A DNA stretch of 64,000 nt from Myxocyprinus asiaticus (lineage: Eukaryota; Chordata; Actinopteri; Cypriniformes; Catostomidae): NCBI RefSeq assembly GCF_019703515.2, contig NC_059388.1, positions 819,501 to 883,500 of the forward strand, read 5' to 3'. The notes beneath the pieces are model-generated. The model ran no database searches. It saw only the letters and a list, made by a program, of their open reading frames with translations, and was not told where the DNA came from. Shown here piece after piece: positions 17,975-28,758 of this stretch (positions within the stretch are counted from its first letter, which is position 1; every line of letters begins with the position of its first letter). The position numbers were made by a program, and so were the translations under genes.

Positions 17975-18400
17975 TTAGGTCCAATTCCATGTGGCTCTTT
18001 TTTGTTTTAGGGCATGTAAAGGTGCGGCTTTCTCTGAAAATTTAGGAATAAAGCAATGGTACCAACCAGATAATTCTAAGAATCTTTGAACGTCCTTGAG
18101 GTATTGAGGTACTGGAAACTCACTTACTGTTGATACTTTGCAGGGATCAGTTTTTACTCCTCCTCCAGATATGATGTGACCTAGGGAGGTAAGAGATCTT
18201 TGTATGAAGTTACACTTCTTAAGGTTCACTGCAAGACCTGCATTGTGGAGACAACTGAACATTTGGTTGAGGTGTTGTAAGTGCTTTTGTTCATTTTCAG
18301 AGAATACTACCACATCAATGTACACGAGACAACATTTTCTGTTCAATTCTCTGAGAACATGCTCCATTAATCTTTGGAAAGATGCTGCAGCATTTTTCAA
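17975..18400 (-). pseudogene. Gypsy reverse transcriptase palm/thumb
   Basis: 142 residues: NAAASFQRLMEHVLRELNRK, then CLVYIDVVVFSENEQKHLQH, LNLKKCNF-like and GHIISGGGV blocks, and LELSGWYHCFIPKFS, the RT end and connection. The active-site YIDD has become YIDV: one aspartate of the catalytic pair is missing through loss of one codon, which alone would abolish polymerase activity. Confidence 0.88.
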
Positions 18401-18729
18401 TCTGAATGGAAGCCGTAAAAATGCAAATAAGCCTGCTGGTGTTACAAAAGCAGTCTTCTATACACTTTCTGACTCCATTTCGACTTGCCAGTAGCCGCTT
18501 TTAAGGTCAAGGGTACTAAACACTGTCACTCCATGTAATAACTCCAGGATGTCTTGTATTTGGGGCATGGGGTAAGCATCCAAGTGAGTTTTTGCGTTCA
18601 AGCCCCTGTAGTCCACACATAATCTTAATCCTCCTTTTTAGGCACTACTACTACCGGTGAAGCCTATGGAGAAGTTGAAGGACGGATGATTTTCTTATCC
18701 AATTACTCTCTAATTTCAGCATCAATAAA

Positions 18730-19029
18730 TTATTGTTTCTCTGTTGACAATCTATAAGCCCTTTTCCTCACTGGTGCTTCATCAGTAGTAATGATCCGAT
18801 GTCTGACTATGTTTGACTGTCCAATCTCATGTGTACATACCGTTGGCCATTCCAGCATCAGTTCTTTCAGTGACTCTTTGATCTGCTCATTGGTGTCATC
18901 TTTCTGGGTAAATTGAATTACAGATTGTAGAGTTTTGTCTGTAACTGAAGGTGTAGATATAGCAAGATCAAAATTTATTGAATAATTAGATTCCTTTGTC
19001 AGAAAAGGAAAGGTGGTCTTTTTCAACAT
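18730..19029 (-). pseudogene. Gypsy reverse transcriptase N-terminal part
   Basis: 99 residues including LMLEWPTVCTHEIGQSN followed by VRHRIITTDEAPVRKRAYRL, the segment just before the RT fingers in Gypsy polyproteins. The following 330 bp (18401-18729) holds the fingers and first catalytic motif in shifted frames (QVEMESESV and [12 protein letters not shown] pieces). Confidence 0.8.
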
Positions 19030-19032
19030 CCT

Positions 19033-19515
19033 TCAACGATTCCTTCGTATACATAGTGCTCGATAATGGAAAGCAAAATCCCTGATATTTTCTCTAGTAC
19101 CTTGTTTTATTTTGAGTAATCTTCTTGTGGCTTCTTCTTCGTAATCTTCACTTAAAAAACAAAAGAGCAAAAGAAGACTTTTTAACTGCTTCCATAACTG
19201 AATATTCTTATTCTCTGCCAGCCACCAATCTTTAGTGGTCCCTTTTAGTATTGACGTAAGAATCTTGTATTCATTGAGCGGTCTGAGAGCAAAGTATTCT
19301 TCACATCTCTCTATAAAATTAACTGGGTCTTCTTCACTGTTGTTGAAGTTTGGAAAATCCAGTTTCACAGAAGGATGGAATGACATCATGGAAGTATTTT
19401 CGGGGATAGGTAATTGATTATGCTGGACATGATATGTTTGATCTTTGACTTTAGATACAGGTAGAGGAACAGGAGTACTTTGATATGGATGTTTGGGAGT
19501 AGATACCAAAGGCAT
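19033..19515 (-). pseudogene. Gypsy gag fragment
   Basis: 160 residues: KLDFPNFNNSEEDPVNFIER, then EEYFALRPLNEYKILTSILK, GTTKDWWLAENKN and AFHYRALCIRRNR. This is the retrotransposon gag/capsid core. The C-terminal third with zinc knuckles and the protease are missing, because the RT-proximal frame starts four bases after the gag stop. Confidence 0.82.
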
Positions 19516-19728
19516 ACAGTCCCTTCATTTTCTTCCTCAGAGTCTATATAAAGCTCACTGGATGTATTAATCAGTTATCTAACAGGCTCTCTTCTCTTAA
19601 GAAATGGATCAGAAGAAAAATCATGTTTGGGCCCACGCTCAACCTCATCACTAGTATTTTGGCTTGCCATATTTTACAATGGAATAAACAATGTTTACTA
19701 AATGCAATTGTGTATTTAAGTAGTACAC

Positions 19729-19746
19729 GTCCCCGTTCGGGCGCCA
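19729..19746 (-). promoter_or_regulatory. Primer-binding site, tRNA-Lys type, of the Gypsy element
   Basis: On the minus strand TGGCGCCCGAACGGGGAC differs at one position from the well-known Lys-type primer-binding site. It lies about 210 bp upstream of the gag frame, as expected after a 5' LTR. Confidence 0.85.
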
Positions 19747-19750
19747 ATCT

Positions 19751-20565
19751 ATAACCGTACGTGTGCTTTTGCATACATACCAGCTAAACATCTGTATTTA
19801 GGGAGAGTTACTAGCATCAAAATATGTTTAAAACCAATTAAGAACCAAGGCAGCAACATAAATATTTTCTATGATTATATATAAACTCAAATTCTGAACA
19901 CAAAACTCAACATTCATCAATAGCAAAACCAGAAAACTTGAATAAAGAAAATAACACAGATTGCTGAGGTGAACCAATCAGTCTTTTCAAATATAAAGGA
20001 TGTTTGGAAGAGGGTGAGAAGGTGAGAGTTCGGTGAGTATAAGGGTATGTTTACACGACAACGATGTACTAAAAACTTGAAAAGTTTCGCGTACAGATGG
20101 CAACATTGTCAAAATGATCCCAGTTCACACGGATCTGTGAAAATGACTAAAAACGCTGTATTATGCATGCCAGGCCAGTAGTTGCAATGTCATTTTGTAA
20201 AGAAACACTACGCGCCTGCGCAAATAAGCATTCTTCCACAGAGCGGTGAATACAAACAATGAAGATGGCGAAAGCGTTGAGCAATTTTGTTTGGACGGAC
20301 AATGAGGTTGCTTTTTACTTCAATTTCTTTGCTGGAGAAGCGTCAATAAACTCAAAATCTTAAGCAGCACAAACACAGTCCTGTAGTCCGCCATTGTAGT
20401 TTTTAATGTCTCGCGTGTTTTTTTGAAGTACTCGCGCATACCTATAGCCTGAACTCTCAAGATTATTCAATAAACTCTGCTCATTTTTACCATAACTTCA
20501 TCTCCTGCCTTCTTCTGTATTCCCCCTGCTGACTCTTGGGCTGGTAGGAGAGTAAGTTAACATAA
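19751..20565. other. Probable 5' LTR remnant of Gypsy with an inserted element
   Basis: The sequence right of the primer-binding site should be LTR. It has a TATATAAA-like stretch (about 19875) and AT-rich sequence. From about 20040 to 20440 a different, CpG-containing segment intervenes. An LTR start near 20563 (minus-strand TGTTATGTTAAC) is possible but unproven. Confidence 0.35.
20040..20440 (+). mobile_element. Possible Harbinger-like DNA transposon remnant
   Basis: An ATG at 20268 begins a short frame reading MAKALSNFVWTDNEVAFYFN. It resembles the start of the Myb/SANT-type accessory protein of PIF/Harbinger transposons (W-T-D/N-E-V). It soon reaches a stop. A possible terminal motif GGGTATGTTTACACGACAAC lies at 20043, but no clear matching inverted end is visible. 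Confidence 0.35.
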
Positions 20566-21338
20566 CAAGCTGTTGATGTTGACTGGTTTTGGATATCAGA
20601 CAGAACTCTTCTTCTGACAGAGAGAGAGGTCTTGTGTACACTGGATCTAACATGCATTTTCACTGCCTCATGTTTTCATATTCTAAGCATATCACTGAAT
20701 ACATGGCATCACATCTCTGTCTATAGGCTATATACATAAGTGGTGGGTGAATGAATTGCAGGGTAAAGGTACATCAAATAAAATTAAGTAAATAAATAAA
20801 TAACATTTAAAATACAAATACATTTTTCCCATCTGAATCCATACATTAATTTCAAGATTTTCAAATTGTATGTTCTGTCTACTGTACAATGTTCACACTC
20901 CATACAAAACACTCCAAATGAATAAATTGTTGATTACTGATATTTGCACAGACACCAGTATTCATATTGATAATTATACATCCCAAATTGATGCCTATCA
21001 ATCCATCATTCTTTATATAACACGTAATACGCGTGCGCATGACGTCATCGTTTTCATAGTCTCACGTATCCAGACCTTCAGACTGACAACAGAAGGTCTG
21101 GACTCCATGGCAGCTTTCATTGGCCAAGGAACGCCCATGAGGCCGTTTGACCGACATGTAAAACAACCAATCACAGTTCGCTTTGTTCAGCATCACGTTT
21201 AGGGGCGTGGAAATGTCCCCACAATAACAGACCAGCGTGCAACCAGTAAGTCATTAGAGTAACCCGCATTGAAAGTCAAAAAAGAAAAGGAAGAAGTCAG
21301 TCATTTATTCACGAATGTCGCAAAAGTTTATAACAACA
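20566..21338. other. No recognised gene; upstream region of the zinc-finger gene
   Basis: AT-rich to about 21030. Then comes a more GC-balanced 250 bp with TGACGTCA at 21041, an inverted pair CCAGACCTTC/GAAGGTCTGG at 21070-21101 and a CCAATCA box at about 21166. These are plausible promoter elements for the frame starting at 21339, but this is inference. Confidence 0.35.
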
Positions 21339-22563
21339 ATGGCGCATCAGTCTCCAAAAGTACCTCTTAGCAAAACACTAGGAAGTTGGTTGTAAACATA
21401 TGCAGAATTTGTTCAGACAACTTCAAAGCATCTAAAACTAACAAACACAGATTATTTCATGGACATGATTCTTCAGACAAAGCTGAATTTACTGGTGTGC
21501 TAGAGGAGTTTGTTGGCAAGCTTTATGACACAAGTTTGGCGATCTGCACCTCTTGCCGAAGTCTATTAATGAGGTACAGCAGCATTTCCAAAGAAGTTGT
21601 ATGAATAAAATTGCATATAAATGACATGTGCAGTAAGGCCAGGGAGAAACGATGTGCACCATCAACGCCAACACAAGAGCAGAAAAACGACTTACCATTT
21701 CCGAATGCAGCCCTGCAAGACGTGAATTGTTTGATCGAACGCCACCTGATGTAAACACTGCATCAACATCTGTACAGGATACTGTTAGTAGTAAAACTGT
21801 TATGGTGAGTTCGTCACAGAAAGTTCAGCAGACAAGGGGTGTAAAGAGACCTATGAGGACCCTAGTAAATAATATTACCAGGGGACACTACAATGCTTTG
21901 GCCAAGAATTTAATGAAAATTCCTTGGCAGTCCCAGTTGGTCATTGATGTGGTCCTCAAGCAAGTTGAGAAGGAATGTCGAATTTTAACAAGCAACAAGT
22001 TCCATTCTGTAGTACAACACACTACGCCATCGCACCTCGCTGATTTTAAGTGTGAACAAGTGATGGCTGAATGGAGGACTGCAGCACCAAAATGTATGCA
22101 GTTCCTAAAATGTGCAAGTACAGCAACAAACTTGACCAAGCATAACACTAAAGGAGCAAGTATTCATAAAAGAAGATCCTGGAGTAGAAAGAAGCCAAAG
22201 GTGACAATGGCTGGCCTGATATTTCTTAAAGCAAGGTCAAAATTCATGGCATCTCCTATGTACTGAAATTCAATGGTGTTGAAACATGGTGGTGCAAAGA
22301 AAAGATGCATTGACAGATTCAATAGGATTGGAGTTTGTGTGAATCACTCAGCAACCCTAAAGAAGATCAAAAAGATTGCAGATACATGGGATGCTGGAAT
22401 TCTAGAATGGAAAAAAGTAATGTGTGACAGCCCAAGCCTTGAAGACTTGTCATGGATGGATGAACCAGGTTGCAGCTCTTCTTTCCTATCTGATCATACA
22501 TACCACCATGAAGAGAAAGAAGTGGAAGAAGTCTTCATTGTCACCAGCAGTGAAAGTGAAGAG

Positions 22564-22823
22564 GTTTGTAAGATTTGGTCTAATATTTGTTTATATATTG
22601 TATATGAAGGACTTCTCCACCATAGGAAATTTTTTCATAATTTACTCACTATGATTTCATTCCAAAGTTGTATTACTTTCATTTCTCTGTAACCCCAAAA
22701 AAAAGATATTACATTTTTTCCCACCTTATGGAATTACTTAACATTAAATTAATAGAATTCTATAACAAACGTTCACGGAAATTTCATAGTTATGTTAATT
22801 TTCTTCTTTTTTTTCATTAATAG
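22564..22823 (+). other. Putative intron of the zinc-finger gene
   Basis: Donor GAAGAG/GTTTGTAAGA and acceptor CATTAATAG/GAGCTC, with a T-rich tract (TTTTCTTCTTTTTTTTC) before the acceptor. The flanking exons are acidic and serine-rich. Confidence 0.5.
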
Positions 22824-22917
22824 GAGCTCACAGATCATGACACAAGAGCTTCTAGAAGAACTGAGTCAGGCTGCACAGATGGGTTGTCACCAACTGCAAT
22901 GGCACTGGAGTCTCAGG

Positions 22918-23259
22918 TGAGAGTTGGTATTTTGCATTGTATGTCTATATGCACTGAAGAGCCAAAACATGCAGCCAGTCTGGCACAAACAGTTACGCCA
23001 CTGTTACAAAAACACTGAGATCATATTTTTCACTGGCATCATATAATCAAAACCATATTACGCAGGTTGTTGTAATGTTTTGTCTCATCTGTTTAAATCT
23101 AATTTAATGTTTCAGTATAATTATAATGATGTTACCTAGGGAAGTCCATGCAATGCTCTATTAAAAATAGATTTTTTTACTCCATTAAAACGCAAGTGTA
23201 ACACTTAAAGAAAAATTGTCATTTTAAGTTTAGTAACTCATTTTCCTCTTTCTCACAGG
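22918..23259 (+). other. Putative intron of the zinc-finger gene
   Basis: Donor TCTCAG/GTGAGAGT matches the vertebrate consensus. Acceptor TTTTCCTCTTTCTCACAG/G has a strong polypyrimidine tract. The exon after it carries the DNLDLIV frame. Confidence 0.55.
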
Positions 23260-23420
23260 AACACACACCCAGGACACCTGTTCAGATCACAATTGATAAT
23301 TTGGATCTCATAGTGACACCACATACAATGAACATCAGCCATCAACGTATGGACTACCACTGGCTGCTGATGTTGGGCAACCATGAACGAGTGAGTGCTG
23401 ATTTATTACCCAGAAAGAGC

Positions 23421-25080
23421 TGTTGGGCCTCATGTATTCAGACAGAAGACAAAGGCAGGCCTAACACAGTCGTAAAACCTAACTCAGGCCCCAGGCCCCA
23501 TTATTCAGTAGAAATACCTCTGAAATGCTTCCGGGATTTTGCTCGCCGTGTGTAGACACAGCTCATCGCTGTTATCAGGTGCAGCCTAGTGGCACAAGGA
23601 AGTAACGTCCGACTTGAAACTGTGGCCATACAATCTCCATCTTGCTGGACGAGTTGAAATTACTCTGTGTTCCACCGAACACTCTAACGGATCCGAAGGA
23701 GACCGCCGAGCAATCCGCATCTTCATCCGTTTGCATGCAGAAGTGAAGAGAAAAGATTTCTCTTCCCTCATCCATCAAGTCCATGTTGCTGATTTCTCCG
23801 CCAGCCCGCCGAGAATCAACAGCCGTACCGTCCACCGACAGAGCGAGGAAACGGCCTCCCGTCATCACCCGAGCCTCGAGGAACCGAGTCTGAGTTAAAG
23901 GACGGATGAACACACATTCTGCATCCTCATGCGATTCAAGTAAGAGGTTTATGTCTGGGCAGAGATAGAATATTATAGTGTGTTATTCTTGTGGGTTTTT
24001 GCTTGTACAGTTTACAGACCGCCATGTCCGCTCATTATTAATACTCAGGGTATTAATTATCACGAATTTGATTTGCTGTATTGTGGTCCAACCACATTGG
24101 ACTGTTGTGCATTTTCGCCATCGCGGGTGAGACCGGCAAACTTTATTCTCTCTCTCTCTCTCTCTCTCTCGTACTAACCACACGCACGCGTGCGCGATCC
24201 CTCACAAACATTCTCGGACACATTTTTGGCTAGTAGATAGCTTCGTGAAAGCTCAGCTTTTTTGTGGGCGTCCCTCCTTACACAAACACACACACACACA
24301 CACTCGCTCTCACACACACACACACCCTCATGTGTTATAGGATTATTTTAGTTTTCATATATAATCATATCACTGTTCAATTTGTAGTTGTAAGTCGGAA
24401 GTTTATTGACTGCATTGTATTAATTATTAATTGATATTACTGCATAAATAAACTTTGTTATATTACAAAAAGAAGTGTTTTGGTTTGTTTTGCATATACC
24501 TGTGTCATGCTGACGGGATGTCAGTGCTCGGATTCAAGCCTTCATTCATTGTTTTTTTTCCAAGAAAATCGATATTCTTCGGATGTCGATTTTCCTAAGA
24601 AAACAATCTAATATTGAGACTGTTATACTATCTGGTTATTAGTCCCTGATTCCAGGGTGGTGCCCCGTCAATGTTAATCCTTATTAATATTCTATTGATT
24701 TTTGATAATTGATAATTATCTTTGATGACTGTTGAATTTGAAGGATCAATAAGCTAGTGTTAATTTTAATTAATGTTTCATCGATGTTAATGATTAGTGA
24801 TTAACTTTGATAATTGTTGATTCAAAGGATTAAAAAAAGCTAACATTGATTCTCATCAATGTTCTATTGATTTTAATAAATAATAATTATCTTTGATAAT
24901 GATTAATTATTGCTAATAACCAAACCCGCTCCTAAACGTAGCACACTAAATTTACTGGAGCCCCATATGAAGTTTTAATGAGTTCAATTAATTAATTTAA
25001 ATATTAATTAATAACTAAAGAAATAGTTATCAGTTAGTTCTGATAGTAACACTGATCTAAACAACCAGTAAAGCCCTACA
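23421..25080. mobile_element. LTR of the 13944-15825 family, opposite orientation, no target duplication
   Basis: Starts TGTTGGGCCTCATG and ends AAGCCCTACA, an inverted copy of the solo LTR at 13944-15825 along its length, but 1660 bp and with indels. (CT)n at 24149-24170 and (CA)n at 24284-24327 correspond to the GA and GT tracts of the other copy. The four bases before it (GAGC) and after it (CTGG) do not match. On the left it truncates the zinc-finger gene; on the right it touches the tRNA array at a point inside the array unit. Confidence 0.85.
24149..24327 (+). repeat. (CT)n and (CA)n microsatellites in the right LTR
   Basis: CT repeats at 24149-24170 and interrupted CA repeats at 24284-24327. 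Confidence 0.9.
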
Positions 25081-25203
25081 CTGGCAGGCTTCGATGCACT
25101 CTTCATGCTGATGTATGCCTGGAGAACACAGAGAGAGGGGCATTGAGAGCATTTTGAGGCCTTTAACTCCACCTCCAAAAAAACTCGCTTAAACTCCCCT
25201 CTG

Positions 25204-25277
25204 TGGCTGATACGGGGATCGAAACTGCGACCTAGGTGTGATTAGCACCAGTCTGTAACCAACCAAGTAACTTAGCA
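25204..25277 (-). pseudogene. tRNA-Ile(AAU) relic, left edge (best preserved)
   Basis: Minus strand: GGTTACAGACTGGTGCTAAT then CACACCTAGGTCGC and TTTCGATCCCCGTA. This aligns with vertebrate tRNA-Ile(AAT) through the D loop, the anticodon loop CTAATCA and the B box. The 5' acceptor strand is lost. Internal units carry a more decayed form of the same segment. Confidence 0.75.
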
Positions 25278-25401
25278 TTGCTTGGCTGTAAATCTAGTAA
25301 TAAAAAATTAGAGAAGCAGTGCGCTTTATAAGGACTTCCTAAATTCAAGTAAGGACCTAGAGCAAAACTTCCTTACAAACCAAAGCCTTATTATATATCA
25401 T

Positions 25402-25473
25402 GGACTCATCCAGGATTTGAACCCAGGACCTCTCATACCCAGAGTGAGACTCATAGCCCTTGACAAATGAGCC
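25402..25473 (-). pseudogene. tRNA-Pro(UGG) relic P0 (left edge)
   Basis: Anticodon TGG kept in loop TCTGGGT. Decayed acceptor and D arm (CTCATTTGTCAAGGGCTATG); many substitutions. Confidence 0.75.
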
Positions 25474-25895
25474 ACACATATTGGCTTGCTGGGTTGCAAA
25501 TTACCAGCCAATTAAAATCCAAAATATATTTCTGTTTAATAGGATAAAATTTTGTCATCAGCAGAGTGCTTGAGCACTGAAAATATGTGGCCTGATTGTT
25601 AAAAGTGTGCATACCTTGAACACGCAATATGCTCACACTCTTGGAGTTATTTGAACTAATTAGATGGCAACACATGAAGTTGAGCTGTTGTTTTAATAAA
25701 GAACTGCAAGAAGAAGGGGTTATCACAGGTTAACAGCAGTAGATGAAAGTGGAAATATCAACAGTGGATGTTGTGGTTCGATTATAGCTGCACTTCCTTG
25801 CCTCATTAGTTTTATAGAGCAGAAATTTCTTGTAGACAATAAATATGATCTGTAGGCCTCAAACACATAGACCTTTTCTCTTATTCACAATTAAA

Positions 25896-25959
25896 GGTAT
25901 CATTGAGATTTGAACTCGGATTGCTCGATTCAGAGTGCTAACCACTACACCATGGAATC
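25896..25959 (-). pseudogene. tRNA-Gln(CUG) pseudogene, left-edge copy
   Basis: 64 nt. The A-box region GGTGTAGTGGTTAGC is closer to real tRNA-Gln than in internal units. The anticodon arm has lost 7 nt: tRNA-Gln has two ACTCTG motifs 7 nt apart and only one remains, followed by AATCGAGC. The B box GAGTTCAAATC is intact. The acceptor strands mismatch. Confidence 0.88.
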
Positions 25960-26214
25960 TCAAGAAGACAGATCTTCAGTATAATGCTCACCAAATTGAG
26001 CAATTTCGGCCACACTGGCAGGCTCCGATGCACTGATCATGCTGATGTATGCCTGGAGAACACAGAGAGAGGGGCTTTGAGAGCATTTTGAAGCCTTTAA
26101 CTCCACCTCAAAAACAAGCTCCCCTCTGTGGCAGATAGAAAATGCAACCTAGGTGTATCCAACAACCATCTGTAACCAAGCTTGCACACAAACCAAAGGC
26201 TCAGTATTTACCTT

Positions 26215-26286
26215 GGGCTCATCTGGGATTTAAACCCAGGACCTCCTGCACCCTAATCAAGAATTATACCCCTAGACCAACAAGAC
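26215..26286 (-). pseudogene. tRNA-Pro relic P1, anticodon lost
   Basis: Recognisable T arm and D arm, but the anticodon loop reads TTGATTAGGG, so the TGG anticodon is gone, and the B box reads GGTTTAAATCC. Confidence 0.7.
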
Positions 26287-27026
26287 AGCTTTTACAACTT
26301 GCTGGGATGCTAATTACCAGCCAATAAAAAGCCAAAATATATTTCTGTTTGATAGGATCAAATTTTATCATCGGGAGAGTGCTTGAGTACAGAAAATATG
26401 CGGCACGACTGTTCTAAATGTGCATACCTTGAACACGCAATATGCTCACACTCTTGGAGTTATTAGCACTAATTAGATGGCAACACTTGAAATTGAGCTG
26501 TTGATTTCATAAAGAAGAAGGGGTTATCACAGGTTAACAGCAGTAGATGAAAGTGGAAATATCAACAGTGGGTGTTGTGGTTCGATAATAGATGCACTTC
26601 CTTGCCTCATTAGTTTTTTAGAGCAGAAAGGTCTTTTAGACAATAAATATGATTTGTAGGCCTCAAACACATGAACAGATTGCCTTTTTCTCTTATTCAC
26701 ATTTAAAGGTACCATTGAGATTTGAACTCGGATTGCTCGATTCAGAGTGCTAAGCACTAGACCATGGAATCTAAAGAAGATAGATCTTCAGTATAATGCA
26801 CACCTACCTGAGCAATTTCGGCCACACTTGGAGGTTCCCATGCACTCTTCGTGCTGATGTATGCCTGGAGAACACAGAGAGAGGGGCTTTGAGAGCATTT
26901 TGAGGCCTTTAACTCCACCTCCAAAACAAGCTCCCCTCTGCGGCAGATTGCAAGTGCAACCTAGGTGTGACTAGCAACAGTCTGTAACCAAGCTTCCGCA
27001 CAAACGAAAGCCTCAATGTATACCCT

Positions 27027-27098
27027 GGGCTCGTCCAGGATTTGAACCTGGGACCACTCACACCCAAAGTGAGAATCATACCCCTAGATCAAAAAGCC
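27027..27098 (-). pseudogene. tRNA-Pro(UGG) P2, class C
   Basis: Class C: anticodon stem CTCAC/GTGAG and T stem CCAGG/CCTGG are both changed and still paired. The acceptor 5' strand GGCTTTT has one mismatch to ACGAGCC. Confidence 0.75.
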
Positions 27099-27863
27099 TC
27101 CTATAACAATTTGCTGCGATACAAATTACCAGCCAATTAAAAGCCAAAATATATTTCTGTTTGATAAGATCAAATTTTGTCATCGGCAGAGTTCTTGAGC
27201 ACTGAAAATATGCGGCCCGACTGTTCTAAATGTGCATACCTTGAACACACAATATGCTCACACTCTTGGAGTGATTTGCACTAATTAGATGGCAACACTT
27301 GAAATTGAGCTGTTGTTTTCAGAAAGAAGTGCAAGAAGAAGGGGTTATCACAGGTTAACAGCAGTAGATGAAAGTGGAAATATCAACAAGTGGAATCAAC
27401 AGTGGGTGTTGTGGTTCGATTATAGCTGCACTTCCTTGCCTCATTAGTTTTTTAGAGCAGAAAGGTCTTGTAGACAATAAATATGATATGTAGGCCTCAA
27501 ACACATGAACAGATTGCCTTTTTCTCTTATTCACAATTAAAGGTACCATTGAGATTTGAACTCGGATTGCTCGATTCAGAGTGCTAAGCACTAGACCATG
27601 GAATCTCAAGAAGACAGACCTTCAGTATAATGCTCACCAAATTGAGCAATTTCGGCAACACTTGACAGGCTCCTATGCACTGATCATGCTGATGTATGCC
27701 TGGAGAACACAGTGAGAGGGGCTTTGAGAGCATTTTGAGGCCTTTAACTCCACCTCCAAAACAAGCTCCCCTCTGTGGCAGATAGCAAATGCAACCTAGG
27801 TGTGATCTAGCAACCAGTCTGTAACCAACCTTCCACGCAAACCAAAGGCTCAGTGTTTATGTT

Positions 27864-27935
27864 GGGCTCGTCCAGGATTTGAACCCGGGACCTCTCACAC
27901 CCAAAGCGAGAATCATACCCCTAGACCAACGAGCC
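27864..27935 (-). tRNA. tRNA-Pro(UGG) P3, class D
   Basis: Two substitutions from canonical: a G-U pair in the T stem and a G-U pair in the anticodon stem (CTCGC/GTGAG). All stems remain paired. Confidence 0.7.
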
Positions 27936-28686
27936 ATCCTGTTACAATTTGATTGCGATGCAAATTACCAGCCAATTAAAAGCCAAAATATATTTCTGTT
28001 TGATAGGATCAAATTTTGTCATCGGCAGAGTGCTTGAGTACAGAAAATATGAGGCCCGACTGTTCTAAATGTGCATACCTTGAACACGCAATATGCTCAC
28101 ACTCTTGGAGTTATTAGCACTAATTAGATGGCAACACTTGAAATTGAGCTGTTGATTTCATAAAGAAGTGCAAGAAGAAGGGGTTATCACAGGTTAACAG
28201 CAGTAGATGAAAGTGGAAATATCAACAGTGGGTGTTGTGGTTCGATAATAGATGCACTTCCTTGCCTCATTAGTTTTTTAGAGCAGAAAGGTCTTGTAGA
28301 CAATAAATATGATATGTAGGCCTCAAACACATGAACAGATTGCCTTTTTCTCTTATTCACAATTAAAGGTACCATTGAGATTTGAACTCGGATTGCTCGA
28401 TTCAGAGTGCTAAGCACTAGACCATGGAATCTCAAGAAGACAGACCTTCAGTATAATGCTCACCAAATTGAGCAATTTCGGCAACACTGACAGGCTCCTA
28501 TGCACTGATCATGCTGATGTATGCCTGGAGAACACAGTGAGAGGGGCTTTGAGAGCATTTTGAGGCCTTTAACTCCACCTCCAAAACAAGCTCCCCTCTG
28601 TGGCAGATAGAAAATGCAACCTAGGTGTATCCAACAACCATCTGTAACCAACCTTCCACGCAAACCAAAGGCTCAGTGTTTATGTT

Positions 28687-28758
28687 GGGCTCGTCCGGGA
28701 TTTGAACCCGGGACCTCTCGCACCCAAAGCGAGAATCATACCCCTAGACCAACGAGCC
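28687..28758 (-). tRNA. tRNA-Pro(UGG) P4, canonical (class A)
   Basis: 72 nt identical, as far as I can recall it, to the conserved vertebrate tRNA-Pro(TGG): acceptor GGCTCGT/ACGAGCC, A box TGGTCTAGGGGTATG, loop TTTGGGT with anticodon TGG, and B box GGGTTCAAATCCC. It delivers proline at CCN codons. No T4 terminator close by; the first is about 72 nt downstream, in the Ile relic. Confidence 0.88.

Larger units (their letters stand above)
16190..19750 (-). mobile_element. Ty3/Gypsy-type LTR retrotransposon, internally deleted
   Basis: Minus-strand order: primer-binding site (19729-19746), partial gag (19515-19033), reverse transcriptase N-terminal part (19029-18730), palm and thumb (18400-17975), RNase H end with the start of the integrase zinc domain (17762-17292), degraded integrase core (17291-16584) and integrase C-terminal part (16583-16218). 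Gag is joined directly to RT, so the nucleocapsid and protease regions are missing. Multiple stops and shifts are present. The 5' LTR should lie right of 19750 but I could not delimit it, and no matching 3' LTR was found at the left end. Confidence 0.85.
21339..23420 (+). pseudogene. Broken multi-exon gene: C2-C2 zinc-finger N-terminus, DUF6589-like style
   Basis: Possible start at 21339 (MAHQSPKVPLSKTLGS). One base out of frame, the chain continues NICRICSDNFKASK ... AICTSCRSLL, a C-x2-C ... C-x2-C zinc module resembling the ZAD type (21386-21604). A second segment (21652-22266) reads PMRTLVNNITRGHYNALAKN and HSVVQHTTPSHLADFKCEQV. After an in-frame TGA at 22264 it continues HGGAKKRCIDRFNRIGVCVN (22273-22563). 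Exons with GT-AG borders follow: donor at about 22564, acceptor at 22824, donor at 22917, acceptor at 23260. The last piece, DNLDLIVTPHTMNISHQRMD, ends at the LTR at 23421. At least two frameshifts and one stop. It resembles repeated, transposon-associated fish genes with DUF6589; the exact family is uncertain. Confidence 0.6.

Noticed and set aside
13944..25080. An 11-kb transposon with 1.7-1.9-kb terminal inverted repeats enclosing a polymerase and a zinc-finger gene
   Set aside because: The two inverted copies each have LTR-type ends, the left one has its own ATTG target duplication inside a LINE ORF1, and the enclosed Gypsy and gene are unrelated pieces. They are separate LTRs in opposite orientation.
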